Shown: one piece after another, positions 25,740 to 33,986 of the stretch
Position numbering within the stretch: the stretch's first letter is position 1
Layout of the letters: each line of letters opens with the position of its first letter
DNA from: Leifsonia poae
Lineage (GTDB): Bacteria; Actinomycetota; Actinomycetes; Actinomycetales; Microbacteriaceae
NCBI RefSeq assembly: GCF_027921845.1
Contig: NZ_BSEN01000010.1
Coordinates: 67,834 to 131,833, forward strand
Direction: 5' to 3'
DNA length: 64,000 nucleotides
Program-made: the position numbers and the translations under genes
Notes under the pieces: model-generated
What the model saw: only the letters and a program-made list of their open reading frames with translations
Told to the model about the DNA's origin: nothing
Databases searched by the model: none

Positions 25740-25789
25740 CACAACTCCGGAAGATTCGACCCCGCCGGGTCGGTTCTTCCGGAGTTGTG
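25740..25789. repeat. Long intergenic inverted repeat (CACAACTCCGGAAGA arms)
   Basis: The 15-bp arms 25740-25754 and 25775-25789 are perfect inverse complements. The 20-bp spacer itself contains CGACCC/GGGTCG, so the whole element can fold into one nearly continuous hairpin. A degenerate extra half-copy follows at 25816-25833. It lies between convergent genes and may terminate both, but no T-tract follows. The arm core ACTCCGGAAGA is related to AGTCCGGGAGA of the family A repeat. Confidence 0.85.
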
Positions 25790-25841
25790 CCGTTCGAGGC
25801 GGCGCGTCGACCGAAGGTTCCGGAATTGCGCCGCGGGCGGC

Positions 25842-26459
25842 CTACGGAAGAACGACCAGCCCGAGTGCTTCCACGATCGCGACCGCCTGGCGCTCGTCGA
25901 TCGTGGCACCGGTCAGCGTGACCGTCTGCGGGTCGATGCCGCCCAGGTCGCTGCCCTGCAGGTTGGCGCCGCTGAAGTCGGCTCGTTCGAACGCGGACGC
26001 CGAGAGGTCGCAGCCGACGATCGTCGCGCCACGGCACCGTGAGCGCGACAGATCGGCTTCGCGCAGCCGCACCCCGTCGAAGTCCGCCCCGCCCAGGTCG
26101 GCGCCGGAGAGCCCGACGAACGACCAGTTGCCGCCCTTCACCTTCAGCAGGCCGAAGTCGCAGGCGTCGAACGTGCTTCCGGTGAGCTTGCAGCGCTCGA
26201 AGGTGGCGTCGAAGAAGTTGCTGCGGCTGAAGGCGCAGTTCACGAACGCGCTGTCGGTGTGCGTGCTGACGTTGAAGCGCACGTTGGTGAAGGTGCACTC
26301 GGTGAACACGGTCGCGCGGCTGGTGAGCTCCGTCATGTCGACGTCGACGAACGCGACCCTGGTGTACTCGACCGCATCGAGATCGCGGCCGTACCAGTCC
26401 GCCCCGCGCACCGTCGTGTCGGTCAGGTCTTCGGGCGCGGGTTCGGGAGCGTCAGGCAT
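25842..26459 (-). CDS. Pentapeptide-repeat protein
   Basis: This 205-residue protein consists mostly of A(D/N)LXX-type five-residue repeats, for example LSGADLGGADFDG, LREADLSRSRCRGATI and FERADFSGANLQGSDLGG. These fold into a right-handed quadrilateral beta-helix. Some family members mimic DNA and protect gyrase from quinolones (Qnr, MfpA), but most are uncharacterised and this sequence gives no direct evidence for gyrase binding. Repeats in the first half are irregular (TFTNVRFNVST, FFDATFERCKL). TTGGAT ends 6 nt before the ATG, so the message may be leaderless. Confidence 0.85.
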   Translation of the reverse strand: MPDAPEPAPEDLTDTTVRGADWYGRDLDAVEYTRVAFVDVDMTELTSRATVFTECTFTNVRFNVSTHTDSAFVNCAFSRSNFFDATFERCKLTGSTFDACDFGLLKVKGGNWSFVGLSGADLGGADFDGVRLREADLSRSRCRGATIVGCDLSASAFERADFSGANLQGSDLGGIDPQTVTLTGATIDERQAVAIVEALGLVVLP

Positions 26460-26465
26460 GCGTCC

Positions 26466-26471
26466 ATCCAA
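26466..26471 (-). promoter_or_regulatory. Possible -10 element of pentapeptide-repeat gene
   Basis: TTGGAT on the minus strand ends 6 nt before the ATG. The match to the -10 consensus is weak. Confidence 0.3.
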
Positions 26472-26559
26472 TCATCGACGGCCGACGCACGACGGCCGAC
26501 GGCGCCGACCTCGGCCGGCGCCGTCGAACTGCCGCTGAGGGCCGAAGCCCCGCCGAGCA

Positions 26560-27606
26560 TCAGTCCTGGTTGCTGAACGCGGCGTCGAACGACGCGGTCG
26601 GCTGCTTCCAGAGCAGCGAGCGGATATAGCCGACAGCCTCTTTCGCGCCGTGCAGGCGGTCCATGCCCGCATCCTCCCACTCGATCGAGATCGGTCCGGT
26701 GTAGCCGATCGACTCGAGCGCGCGGAAGGAGTCCTCCCACGGCACGTCGCCGTGCCCGGTCGAGACGAAGTCCCAGCCGCGACGCGGGTCGCCCCAGGGC
26801 AGGTGCGAGCCGAGCACGCCGGCACGGCCGTTCTTCGGGCGCAGGCGCGTGTCCTTGCAGTCCACGTGGTAGATGCGGTCTTTGAAGTCGACGATGAAGC
26901 CGACCGGGTCGATGTCCTGCCACATCATGTGACTCGGGTCCCAGTTGAAGCCGAAGGCCTCGCGGTGGTCGATGACCTCGAGCGAACGGACGCTCGACCA
27001 GTAGTCGTAGGCGATCTCCGACGGGTGAACCTCGTGGGCGAACCGCACACCCTCACCGTCGAACACGTCGAGGATGGGGTTCCAACGGTCGGCGAAGTCC
27101 TGGTAGCCGGCGTCGATCACGTCGGCGGGAACCGGCGGGAACTGGGCGACGTACGGCCAGATCTTCGAGCCCGTGAAGCCGACGACCGTGTCGACGCCGA
27201 GGCGCCGCGCGACCTTCGCGGTGAGCTTGAGCTCCTCGGCGGCGCGCTGACGCACGCCCTCCGGCTCGCCGTCGCCCCACACCTTCGAGCCGACGATCGC
27301 CTGGTGGCGGAAGTCGATCGGGTCGTCGCAGACGGCCTGCCCCTTGAGGTGGTTCGAGATCGCCCACACCGTGAGCCCGTACTTGTTCAGGATGTCGAGC
27401 CGGCCCTGCAGGTACTCGTCGTCCTCCGCAGCGCGCCACACGTCGAGGTGCTCTCCCGAGCAGGCGATCTCGAGGCCGTCGTAGCCCCACTCGCTCGCGT
27501 ACTTCGCGACCTCTTCGAGCGTGAGGTCGGCCCACTGCCCGGTGAAGAGCGTGACCGGATGCGTGCTCGCGAGCTCTGATCCTGTGGTGTTCGCGGTGTC
27601 AGTCAT
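26560..27606 (-). CDS. TIM-barrel sugar isomerase/epimerase-family protein (long type)
   Basis: This 348-residue protein belongs to the xylose-isomerase-like TIM-barrel family (AP_endonuc_2). Putative metal ligands sit at barrel strand ends: FAHEVHPSEI, NWDPSHMMWQDID, IYHVDCKDTR and ISIEWEDAGMDR, giving the usual Glu, Asp, His, Glu set. Family members isomerise or epimerise keto-sugars, or eliminate across C-O or C-C bonds of 3-keto-glycosides. It is the last gene of a four-gene minus operon and overlaps the preceding oxidoreductase by 8 bp. The context points to processing of an oxidised sugar; the exact reaction is not determined. Confidence 0.87.
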   Translation of the reverse strand: MTDTANTTGSELASTHPVTLFTGQWADLTLEEVAKYASEWGYDGLEIACSGEHLDVWRAAEDDEYLQGRLDILNKYGLTVWAISNHLKGQAVCDDPIDFRHQAIVGSKVWGDGEPEGVRQRAAEELKLTAKVARRLGVDTVVGFTGSKIWPYVAQFPPVPADVIDAGYQDFADRWNPILDVFDGEGVRFAHEVHPSEIAYDYWSSVRSLEVIDHREAFGFNWDPSHMMWQDIDPVGFIVDFKDRIYHVDCKDTRLRPKNGRAGVLGSHLPWGDPRRGWDFVSTGHGDVPWEDSFRALESIGYTGPISIEWEDAGMDRLHGAKEAVGYIRSLLWKQPTASFDAAFSNQD

Positions 27607-28735
27607 CGTGTGTTCCCATCTCGATCCAGGTGCCGGACTCCGCGGAGTCGAGCACGGCATCCGTGACCCGCACGGCCCGCAGACCGTCGGTGAAGCGCGG
27701 CAGACCCTCGGGGTCGGCGCCGCCGATCGCCGCGTACGTGTCGGCGACGAATGCGTTGAACGCGTCCTGATAGCCCTGCGGATGCCCGGAGGGGACGACG
27801 CACAGTCGTGCCGCGTCGGCGGCGAGCTGATCGGCGTCGCGCGGGATCAGCAAGCTGCCCGCACGCTTGCCCACCCACAGGGTCTCCGGCTGCTCCTGAT
27901 CGAAGACGACGCTCTCGGCGCTGCCGGAGATCTCGAGGAGGAGCCGGTTCTTGCGGCCGGGCGCGACCTGCGACACAAGCAGGGTGCCGAGGGCGCCGGA
28001 GCGGGTCTCGATCACGACCGCGACCGCGTCTTCCGTGGTGATGGCCGCGTGCGACGCACGCTCGGAGAACACGGTGCGCTTCGTAGCCGCGACCCGCGAG
28101 ACGCGGTCGCCGCTGACGAACTCGACCAGGTCTACGAGGTGCGATCCGATGTCGGCGAAGGCGCGCGAGCGCCCGCCGAGCACCGAGTCGACGCGCCAGT
28201 TGTCGTCGTCGACGCCGAGCAGCCAGTCCTGCAGGTACGAGGCGTTGATGCTGAGCACCTGACCGGCCTCGCCCGAGCGGAAGCGCGCTCGCGCCTCGCG
28301 CACCATGGGGTGGAAGCGGTAGGCGAACGGAACGGTCGCCGTGAGCGTTCCGGCTGCGGCCACGAGGGCCTCGGCGTCGGCGACCGTCGTCGTCAGCGGC
28401 TTCTCGCACACGACGTGCTTGCCGGCCGCGAGCACCGCCGCCGCCTGCTCCGCGTGCAGCGCGTTGGGCGTGCACACGTGTACGACGTCGATGCTGTCGT
28501 CGGCCAGGAGTTGATCGAGCGAGTCGTACGCTCGGTCGAAACCGAGCGACTCGGCCACCCGGGCTGACTTCTCCGGGCTCGAGGACACCACGCCGACCAG
28601 GTCGGCCCTGGCGGCACGGGCCGCCCGGGAATGGACCTCGGCCATGAATCCGCCGCCGACGATCGCGGTGCGCAGGCGCGGCACCGCGATCGCCTCCGTG
28701 CGGCTGAGGCCGCCGTCGGTCTCGTTCTGCGCCAT
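27599..28735 (-). CDS. Gfo/Idh/MocA-family NAD(P)-dependent oxidoreductase
   Basis: This 378-residue protein has an N-terminal Rossmann fold, LRTAIVGGGFMAEVHSRAAR, after a 20-residue leader. The cofactor-binding and catalytic motif is VCEKPLTTTVADAEALV, and the C-terminal alpha/beta domain contains GGRSRAFADIGSHLVDLVEF, whose Asp and His are the usual catalytic pair. Such enzymes oxidise a sugar, polyol or glycoside hydroxyl (commonly C2 or C3) with NAD(P)+. It starts 10 nt before the stop of the preceding oxidoreductase gene and overlaps the TIM-barrel gene by 8 bp. This is tight operon packing, consistent with sequential steps. Confidence 0.9.
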   Translation of the reverse strand: MAQNETDGGLSRTEAIAVPRLRTAIVGGGFMAEVHSRAARAARADLVGVVSSSPEKSARVAESLGFDRAYDSLDQLLADDSIDVVHVCTPNALHAEQAAAVLAAGKHVVCEKPLTTTVADAEALVAAAGTLTATVPFAYRFHPMVREARARFRSGEAGQVLSINASYLQDWLLGVDDDNWRVDSVLGGRSRAFADIGSHLVDLVEFVSGDRVSRVAATKRTVFSERASHAAITTEDAVAVVIETRSGALGTLLVSQVAPGRKNRLLLEISGSAESVVFDQEQPETLWVGKRAGSLLIPRDADQLAADAARLCVVPSGHPQGYQDAFNAFVADTYAAIGGADPEGLPRFTDGLRAVRVTDAVLDSAESGTWIEMGTHDD

Positions 28736-28745
28736 CGGCCCGCCC

Positions 28746-29846
28746 TTAGAGCGTCGCCGCCTTCGGGTCCCAGTCCTCGGGGAGGGCGGGCGCGACTGCG
28801 ACCGTGCTCTCCACGTCGACGGGGTGACCCGAAAGTCCGGCCTCGATGGTCGACACCATGACATCGAGCACGTGGTAGGCCTGCTCGCCGGAGGCGCGCT
28901 CCGGCACACCCGCCCGGATGGCCCTGGCCAGCTCGACGACGCCGGTCCCGCGGCTGCTCGTGGAGCCGGTCGCCGGGATCGTCTCGATGCCGTCGGCGCC
29001 GTGCACGATGAGGTCGCCCTCGAAGGTGTTGGGGTCGGGGACGACGACGGTTCCGTCGGCGCCGGCCACCTCGAACTGGGTACGGCCGAGCTTGGAGTCG
29101 AAGCTGAAGACGCTCTGCGCCGTCTGGCCGCTCTCGAACTGATAGAGCGCACTGACGTGCGTCGGCACGGTGACCTCGAACTCCTCGCCCGCACGGGGGC
29201 CGGAGCCGATGATCCGCTTCTCGCGAGCCTTCGAGGCGACCGCGCTGACGCGGGCGACCGGGCCGAAGAGCTGAACGAGGGCCGTCAGGTAGTACGGGCC
29301 GATGTCGAACAGCGGGCCGGCACCCTCCTGGAAGAGGAAGTCGGGGTTGGGGTGCCACGACTCGGGGCCGGGCGACTGCATCAGCGTGAGCGCAGTGAGC
29401 GGAACGCCAATGCTGCCGTTCTCGATCAGGCGACGAGCGGACTGGATGCCGGCGCCGAGGAAGGTGTCGGGCGCCGTCGCGACGCGCAGCCCCTTCTCGT
29501 GGGCGACCTCGAGCAGCTTCTGGCCGCTCACGCGATCGAGGGAGAACGGCTTCTCGCTCCACACGTTCTTGCCTGCCTCGAGCACCTGCAGCGCGACCTC
29601 GACGTGCACCTTGGGAAGGGTCAGGTTGACCACGATCTCGATGCCGTCGTCGGCGAGCAGCTCCTCGACCGTTCCCGAAGCGGGAATGCCGAAGGCCTCG
29701 GCCTGAGCACGTGCCCGCTCGAGGTCGATGTCGGCGACGAAGCGCACCTCGAGGTCGGGGAACGACGTCAGATTGGTGAGGTATTCCTTGCTGATGACCC
29801 CGGCTCCGATGATGCCGACGCCGACGCGACCGGTGCCGGCGCTCAC
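28746..29846 (-). CDS. Gfo/Idh/MocA-family NAD(P)-dependent oxidoreductase
   Basis: This 366-residue protein has Rossmann motif VGIIGAGVISKEYLTNL and cofactor motif VWSEKPFSLDRVSGQKLL. The C-terminal domain contains GAGPLFDIGPYYLTALVQLF; here the usual Asp-x-x-x-His catalytic pattern reads D-I-G-P-Y-Y, so the histidine is replaced by tyrosine, as in some glycoside 3-dehydrogenase-like members. It begins at a GTG overlapping the stop of the upstream TIM-barrel gene as GTGA. Sequence differs strongly from the neighbouring 27599 gene, so the two probably act on different substrates or steps. Confidence 0.9.
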   Translation of the reverse strand: MSAGTGRVGVGIIGAGVISKEYLTNLTSFPDLEVRFVADIDLERARAQAEAFGIPASGTVEELLADDGIEIVVNLTLPKVHVEVALQVLEAGKNVWSEKPFSLDRVSGQKLLEVAHEKGLRVATAPDTFLGAGIQSARRLIENGSIGVPLTALTLMQSPGPESWHPNPDFLFQEGAGPLFDIGPYYLTALVQLFGPVARVSAVASKAREKRIIGSGPRAGEEFEVTVPTHVSALYQFESGQTAQSVFSFDSKLGRTQFEVAGADGTVVVPDPNTFEGDLIVHGADGIETIPATGSTSSRGTGVVELARAIRAGVPERASGEQAYHVLDVMVSTIEAGLSGHPVDVESTVAVAPALPEDWDPKAATL

Positions 29847-30586
29847 GCGAGACCCTTGGAGGTGAGGAAGGCGTAGCTGTCGGCGACGGCCTGGAAGCGG
29901 TCGCCGCGGGAGTCGTCGAGCTCGATGACGCGGAGGGCGTTCGGCGCGGCGGCGATGATCTCCTCGACCGGCAGCGAGCCCTGGCCGACAGCCACCTGGT
30001 CCTTGGTCTCGGTGGTGCCGGGGCCGTCCTTGACGTGCAGCGCGACGACGCGGTCGCCGAACTTCTTCAGCAGCGCGACCGGGTCGTGGCCACCGACGGC
30101 GACCCAGTAGGTGTCGACCTCGAGCACGACCGCCGGGTCGAGCTTGCTCTCGAAGTACTCGAAGGCGGTGACGCCGTCGATCGTGTTCTCGAGCTCGTGT
30201 GCGTGGTTGTGATAGCCGACGCGCACGCCGTAGCGGGCGGCGACCTCGGCGGCGGCGTTGAGCTGGGAGGCGATCTCGTCGACGCTCTCCGCGGTCTGCC
30301 ACCGCTCGGGGGCGACGAACGGGTCGATGACCGTCTCGATGCCGAGCGCCTTGGCGGCCTCGAAGACCGGCTCGAGGTCACCGCCGATGAAGCTCTGGTG
30401 GGTGGTCGGCGCCGTGAGGCCGGCCTCGCTGAGGCCACGACCGAGGTCGTCGCCGAAGGACAGGAATGCAAAGGGCTCGACCTGGGTGAACCCCAGGTCG
30501 GCGATGCGCTTGAGCGTGCCTACCGTGTCTTCCGTGAGAAGTTCACGAACGGTGTAGAGCTGCACGGAGAGTTTGGACGTCGACAC
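29843..30586 (-). CDS. TIM-barrel sugar isomerase/epimerase-family protein (short type)
   Basis: This 247-residue protein is a compact xylose-isomerase-like TIM barrel. Candidate metal ligands are in GYHNHAHELE, VLEVDTYWVAVGGHDP, VVALHVKDG and LRVIELDDSRGD. It opens LSVQLYTVRELLTEDTVGTL, the common start of the IolE/IolI and sugar phosphate isomerase subgroup. It heads the operon from a GTG with a strong GAGGAG site 5 nt upstream. It is divergent from a ROK regulator gene, which is the likely regulator. The pairing of a TIM barrel with a Gfo/Idh/MocA enzyme is common in inositol and keto-glycoside pathways. Confidence 0.88.
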   Translation of the reverse strand: MSTSKLSVQLYTVRELLTEDTVGTLKRIADLGFTQVEPFAFLSFGDDLGRGLSEAGLTAPTTHQSFIGGDLEPVFEAAKALGIETVIDPFVAPERWQTAESVDEIASQLNAAAEVAARYGVRVGYHNHAHELENTIDGVTAFEYFESKLDPAVVLEVDTYWVAVGGHDPVALLKKFGDRVVALHVKDGPGTTETKDQVAVGQGSLPVEEIIAAAPNALRVIELDDSRGDRFQAVADSYAFLTSKGLA

Positions 30587-30728
30587 TGTTCTCCTCGTCG
30601 AGTGATTCTGTGGATCGCGCTCAGGGCGCGACGTCTATTCAATCAGACTTCTGTCGCATGTCAATCAAAAGTTCGCTGATGAATGTCATACTTTGTCCAC
30701 TCGCGCAGCCTTGTGCTTATATGTCCTC
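30587..30728. promoter_or_regulatory. Divergent control region of sugar-oxidation operon and ROK gene
   Basis: This AT-richer 142-bp region contains two TCAATCA copies (30638-30644 and 30661-30667, the latter read as TCAATCAA), AATGTCATAC, and the ROK promoter TTGTCC (30693-30698), 18 bp, TTATAT (30717-30722). The latter ends 6 nt before the ROK ATG, so that message is leaderless. The repeats are candidate binding sites for the ROK protein. Confidence 0.5.
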
Positions 30729-31934
30729 ATGACCGACAGCGCGCGTGAGGCATCGCTCGTCGCGCCCGACGCCGCCCCGCTGTTGTCGATCCTGCGCGAC
30801 GGGATCCCACGCACCCGCGCGCAGCTGGCCGAGCTCACCGGTCTCGCCCGCTCGACCATCGCCGTGCGCATCGACAGCCTCACCGCCGCCGGTCTCGTCG
30901 CGCCCGCCGGCGACGATGTCTCTACCGGTGGCCGCCCTCCGGCGCGCATCCGGTTCAACCCGGATTCGCGCGTCGTGATCGCCATCGACCTCGGCGCCAC
31001 CCACGGGGTCGTCGCCATCGCCGACCTCGCGGGCACCATGCTGCACAGCGACTCGCGGCGCATCCAGATCTCGGACGGACCCGAGCCGGTGCTCGACTGG
31101 GCGCTGGCCACGGCGTCCGGGCTGTTCGCGGAGTCGGGGCGACCGCTCGGCGATCTCATCGGCATCGGCATCGGAGTGCCGGGACCGGTCGAGCACTCCA
31201 CCGGGACGCCGGTGAACCCGCCGATCATGCCGGGCTGGGACCGGTTCGACATCCCTGCCTATGTGCACCGCACGTTCGACGTCCCCGTCCTCGTCGACAA
31301 CGACGTCAACCTGCTCGCGCTCGGCGAGCACGCCACCAGCTGGCCGGAGCAGTCCGACCTCCTGTTCGTGAAGGTCGCGACCGGCATCGGCGCCGGCATC
31401 ATCAACGGCGGCCGCCTGCAGCGCGGAGCACAGGGCTCCGCGGGAGACCTCGGTCACGTCCGCGTTCCGTTCGGGGCCGAGACCCCGAGCCACGGCGCTC
31501 AGGATGCCGACCTCGAAGCCCTCGCCAGCGGTCCGGCCATCGCCCGCGCTCTCACCGCGATCGGGATCCCGGCCACGACGAGCGACGACGTCGTGACCCT
31601 CGCCCGCACAGGCAACCCCGCCGTGCTGCAGGCCATCCGCCAGGCCGGCCGCGATCTCGGGGAGGTCGTCGCGACCTGCGTCAACCTGCTCAACCCGTCC
31701 GTGGTCGTGGTCGGCGGGAGCCTCTCACGGGTCGGAGAGCAGCTGCTCGCCGGCGTGCGCGAGGTCGTGTACCAGCGGTCCACTCCGCTCGCCACCCAGT
31801 ACCTCACCATCACCCACTCACGTGCCGGGGCGACCGGCGGCGTGCTCGGGGCGGCGATCATGGTGATCCAGCACGCGCTGGACCCGGATGCCGACCGCCA
31901 CTCCCCCGCGCCGTCCAGATCCCTCGGCCGCTGA
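30729..31934 (+). CDS. ROK-family transcriptional regulator (NagC/XylR-like) lacking zinc-site cysteines
   Basis: This 401-residue protein has an N-terminal winged helix (RTRAQLAELTGLARSTIAVRIDSL) followed by an actin-like ROK sugar-kinase fold. The fold shows IAIDLGATHGVVAIADLAG, GIGVPGPVEH, VLVDNDVNLLALGEH and ATGIGAGIINGGRL. The zinc motif C-x-C-G-x-x-G-C-x-E that normally follows GDLGH is replaced by AETPSHGAQDADLEALASG, so no cysteines remain. It probably binds a sugar or keto-sugar and controls the flanking operons. The ATG at 30729 is chosen because the -10 box ends 6 nt before it. Confidence 0.88.
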   Translation: MTDSAREASLVAPDAAPLLSILRDGIPRTRAQLAELTGLARSTIAVRIDSLTAAGLVAPAGDDVSTGGRPPARIRFNPDSRVVIAIDLGATHGVVAIADLAGTMLHSDSRRIQISDGPEPVLDWALATASGLFAESGRPLGDLIGIGIGVPGPVEHSTGTPVNPPIMPGWDRFDIPAYVHRTFDVPVLVDNDVNLLALGEHATSWPEQSDLLFVKVATGIGAGIINGGRLQRGAQGSAGDLGHVRVPFGAETPSHGAQDADLEALASGPAIARALTAIGIPATTSDDVVTLARTGNPAVLQAIRQAGRDLGEVVATCVNLLNPSVVVVGGSLSRVGEQLLAGVREVVYQRSTPLATQYLTITHSRAGATGGVLGAAIMVIQHALDPDADRHSPAPSRSLGR

Positions 31935-31970
31935 CCGGAGGGCCCTCTGGATATCGGCGGCCTGGCGTGA

Positions 31971-31984
31971 TCGAATCGTTTCGA
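31971..31984. promoter_or_regulatory. Palindrome upstream of second sugar-oxidation operon
   Basis: TCGAATCGTTTCGA has perfect 5-bp arms around a 4-bp centre. It sits 92-105 bp upstream of the oxidoreductase start, in the promoter region between the ROK gene and that operon. A regulator-binding site is plausible. Confidence 0.4.
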
Positions 31985-32026
31985 CCACTCGTTCGCCCAC
32001 ACTCCCGTTCAGACCCGACACCCCAC

Positions 32027-32062
32027 CCATCCACAACAGAGAATCCATCCACAACAGAGAAT
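32027..32062 (+). repeat. Perfect 18-bp tandem duplication in 5' leader
   Basis: CCATCCACAACAGAGAAT is present twice back to back, immediately followed by the GGAAGGA ribosome site of the oxidoreductase gene. The duplication lies wholly in untranslated leader. Confidence 0.9.
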
Positions 32063-32075
32063 CGGAAGGACCGTC

Positions 32076-33230
32076 GTGAGCACCACTGCGGCACACTCAG
32101 GTAAAACGCTCCGCGCGGGCGTCATCGGACTCGGCTGGGCCGGGCAGCAGCACATGGAGGCGTATTCGACGCTCCCCGGTGTCGAGCTCGTCGCGATCGC
32201 CGGCATGGAGGACGAGCCGCGCGCCGCCCTCGGCGAGAAGTACGGGCTCACACGCCTCTACCGCGACTGGAAGGAGCTGGTGGCCGACGGCGACCTCGAC
32301 GTGGTCAGCGTCGCCGTCCCGACCTTCCTGCACGCCCCCATCGCCGTCGGAGCACTCGAGGCGGGAATCCACGTGCTCAGCGAGAAGCCGATCGCGCGCA
32401 CGGCGAGCGAGGCGCAGGCGATGGTCGACGCCGCGCACGCCAGCGGCCGCGTGCTCGAGGTGGCGTTCAACCACCGCCGGCGCGGCGACATCGAGGCCCT
32501 CAAGAAGGCGATCGACGACGGCACGATCGGCCGCCCGTACCACGGTCGCGCCGTCTGGCTGCGGCGTTCGGGCATCCCCGCCCTCGGCAGCTGGTTCACC
32601 AATCGCGAGATGGCAGGCGGCGGCCCCCTCATCGACATCGGCGTGCACGTGCTCGACTACGCACTGTTCCTCTTCGGCGAGCCGAAGGTCATCGCCGTGT
32701 CCGCCGTCACCCACTCCGAGCTCGGCACCCGCGGGCGCGGCGGCGCGGTCGCCGACAAGGTGAACGTCGGCTCCGCGTACGAGGTCGAAGACCTCGCCAG
32801 CCTGCTGCTCCGTCTCGAAGGCGGCGGCTCGCTCGTTCTCGAGACCAGCTGGGCGGCGTACCGTCCCGCCGGCGACGAGTTCGGCATCACGATCTACGGA
32901 ACGGAGGGCGGCGCCGATCTGCGCGTCGTCGACTACGCCCCCGCCGGCGAGCTCACCCTGTTCACCGGCGACGGCGAGGCCAGCTCCGACATCCGCGTCG
33001 CCGCCGACCCGGGCCGGGGTCACAACGCCGTGGTCGAGACGTTCCTCGAGCACGTCGCCGACGAGGGGAACTGGTCGCAGTACGACGGCTCGCTCGCCCT
33101 CGACCGCGCCCGCATCATCGACGCCGCCTACGAGTCGGCGACCCGCGGAGCCGAGGTGCGCCTCGACGCCGAACCCGGCCACGAGGCCGACTCCACCAGC
33201 AACACCGTCACCGCTTCGAAGGGAGTCTGA
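32076..33230 (+). CDS. Gfo/Idh/MocA-family NAD(P)-dependent oxidoreductase
   Basis: This 384-residue protein has Rossmann motif [20 protein letters not shown], cofactor-site motif [17 protein letters not shown] and the catalytic region [21 protein letters not shown] with Asp and His as in active dehydrogenases. It starts at GTG with GGAAGGA 6 nt upstream. The next gene is a ThuA-domain protein 2 nt downstream. The pair resembles rhizobial ThuA-ThuB, where ThuB is a Gfo/Idh/MocA enzyme oxidising trehalose at C3. This gene is thus a good candidate for a glycoside or disaccharide 3-dehydrogenase; the substrate is inference. Confidence 0.9.
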   Translation: MSTTAAHSGKTLRAGVIGLGWAGQQHMEAYSTLPGVELVAIAGMEDEPRAALGEKYGLTRLYRDWKELVADGDLDVVSVAVPTFLHAPIAVGALEAGIHVLSEKPIARTASEAQAMVDAAHASGRVLEVAFNHRRRGDIEALKKAIDDGTIGRPYHGRAVWLRRSGIPALGSWFTNREMAGGGPLIDIGVHVLDYALFLFGEPKVIAVSAVTHSELGTRGRGGAVADKVNVGSAYEVEDLASLLLRLEGGGSLVLETSWAAYRPAGDEFGITIYGTEGGADLRVVDYAPAGELTLFTGDGEASSDIRVAADPGRGHNAVVETFLEHVADEGNWSQYDGSLALDRARIIDAAYESATRGAEVRLDAEPGHEADSTSNTVTASKGV

Positions 33231-33232
33231 GC

Positions 33233-33976
33233 ATGCCCGCACTGCGCGTCACCGTCTGGAACGAAGGGGTGCACGAGAGCACCCAGCCGGCCATCGCCGC
33301 CGTCTACCCGACAGGGATCCATGGCGCCATCGCCGAGGGCCTCACCGAGCTCCTCGGGCCGGACGCGAGCATCCGCACCGCCACGCTCGCCGACCCCGAG
33401 CACGGCCTGAGCGAGGAGGTGCTCGCTCAGACCGACGTGCTTCTCTGGTGGGGCCACATCGCACACGACCAGGTGGCCGACGAGGTCGTCGAGCGGGTGC
33501 GGCAGCACGTGCTCGCCGGCATGGGCCTGATCGTGCTGCACTCCGGGCACTTCTCGAAGATCTTCATCCGGATGCTCGGAACCACGTGCTCGCTGGCCTG
33601 GCGCAACCCGGAGGGCGGCGAACGCGAGCTCGTCTGGAACGTCAACCCCACGCATCCGATCGCCGAGGGCATCGAGCAGCCGATCGTGATCGAGGCCCAG
33701 GAGATGTACGGCGAGTTCTTCGACATCCCGACGCCCGACGATCTGGTCTTCATCAGCTCGTTCACCGGGGGCGAGGTCTTCCGCTCCGGTGTCACGTTCA
33801 CCCGCGGCCGCGGAAAGATCTTCTACTTCAGCCCCGGCGACCAGGAGTACCCGGTGTACTTCCACCCGCAGGTGCGGCGTGTGCTCGCCAATGGCGTGCG
33901 CTGGGCGGCGCCGGTCGCTGGGCCGCGTCGCGCTCCGGAGGTCTCGAATCCGGATGCGGGCGTCTGGCCCCGCTGA
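33233..33976 (+). CDS. ThuA-domain protein (trehalose-utilisation type)
   Basis: This 247-residue protein belongs to the ThuA family (PF06283), with a glutamine-amidotransferase-like fold. Visible conserved parts are [10 protein letters not shown] at the start, [28 protein letters not shown] and [15 protein letters not shown] near the end. The amidotransferase nucleophile is absent, as is normal for ThuA. In rhizobia ThuA is needed together with the oxidoreductase ThuB for trehalose and related disaccharide use; its precise reaction is not firmly settled. It is co-transcribed with the 32076 oxidoreductase (2-nt gap). A strong hairpin follows the gene. Confidence 0.9.
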   Translation: MPALRVTVWNEGVHESTQPAIAAVYPTGIHGAIAEGLTELLGPDASIRTATLADPEHGLSEEVLAQTDVLLWWGHIAHDQVADEVVERVRQHVLAGMGLIVLHSGHFSKIFIRMLGTTCSLAWRNPEGGERELVWNVNPTHPIAEGIEQPIVIEAQEMYGEFFDIPTPDDLVFISSFTGGEVFRSGVTFTRGRGKIFYFSPGDQEYPVYFHPQVRRVLANGVRWAAPVAGPRRAPEVSNPDAGVWPR

Positions 33977-33986
33977 GAGCGGTGAC

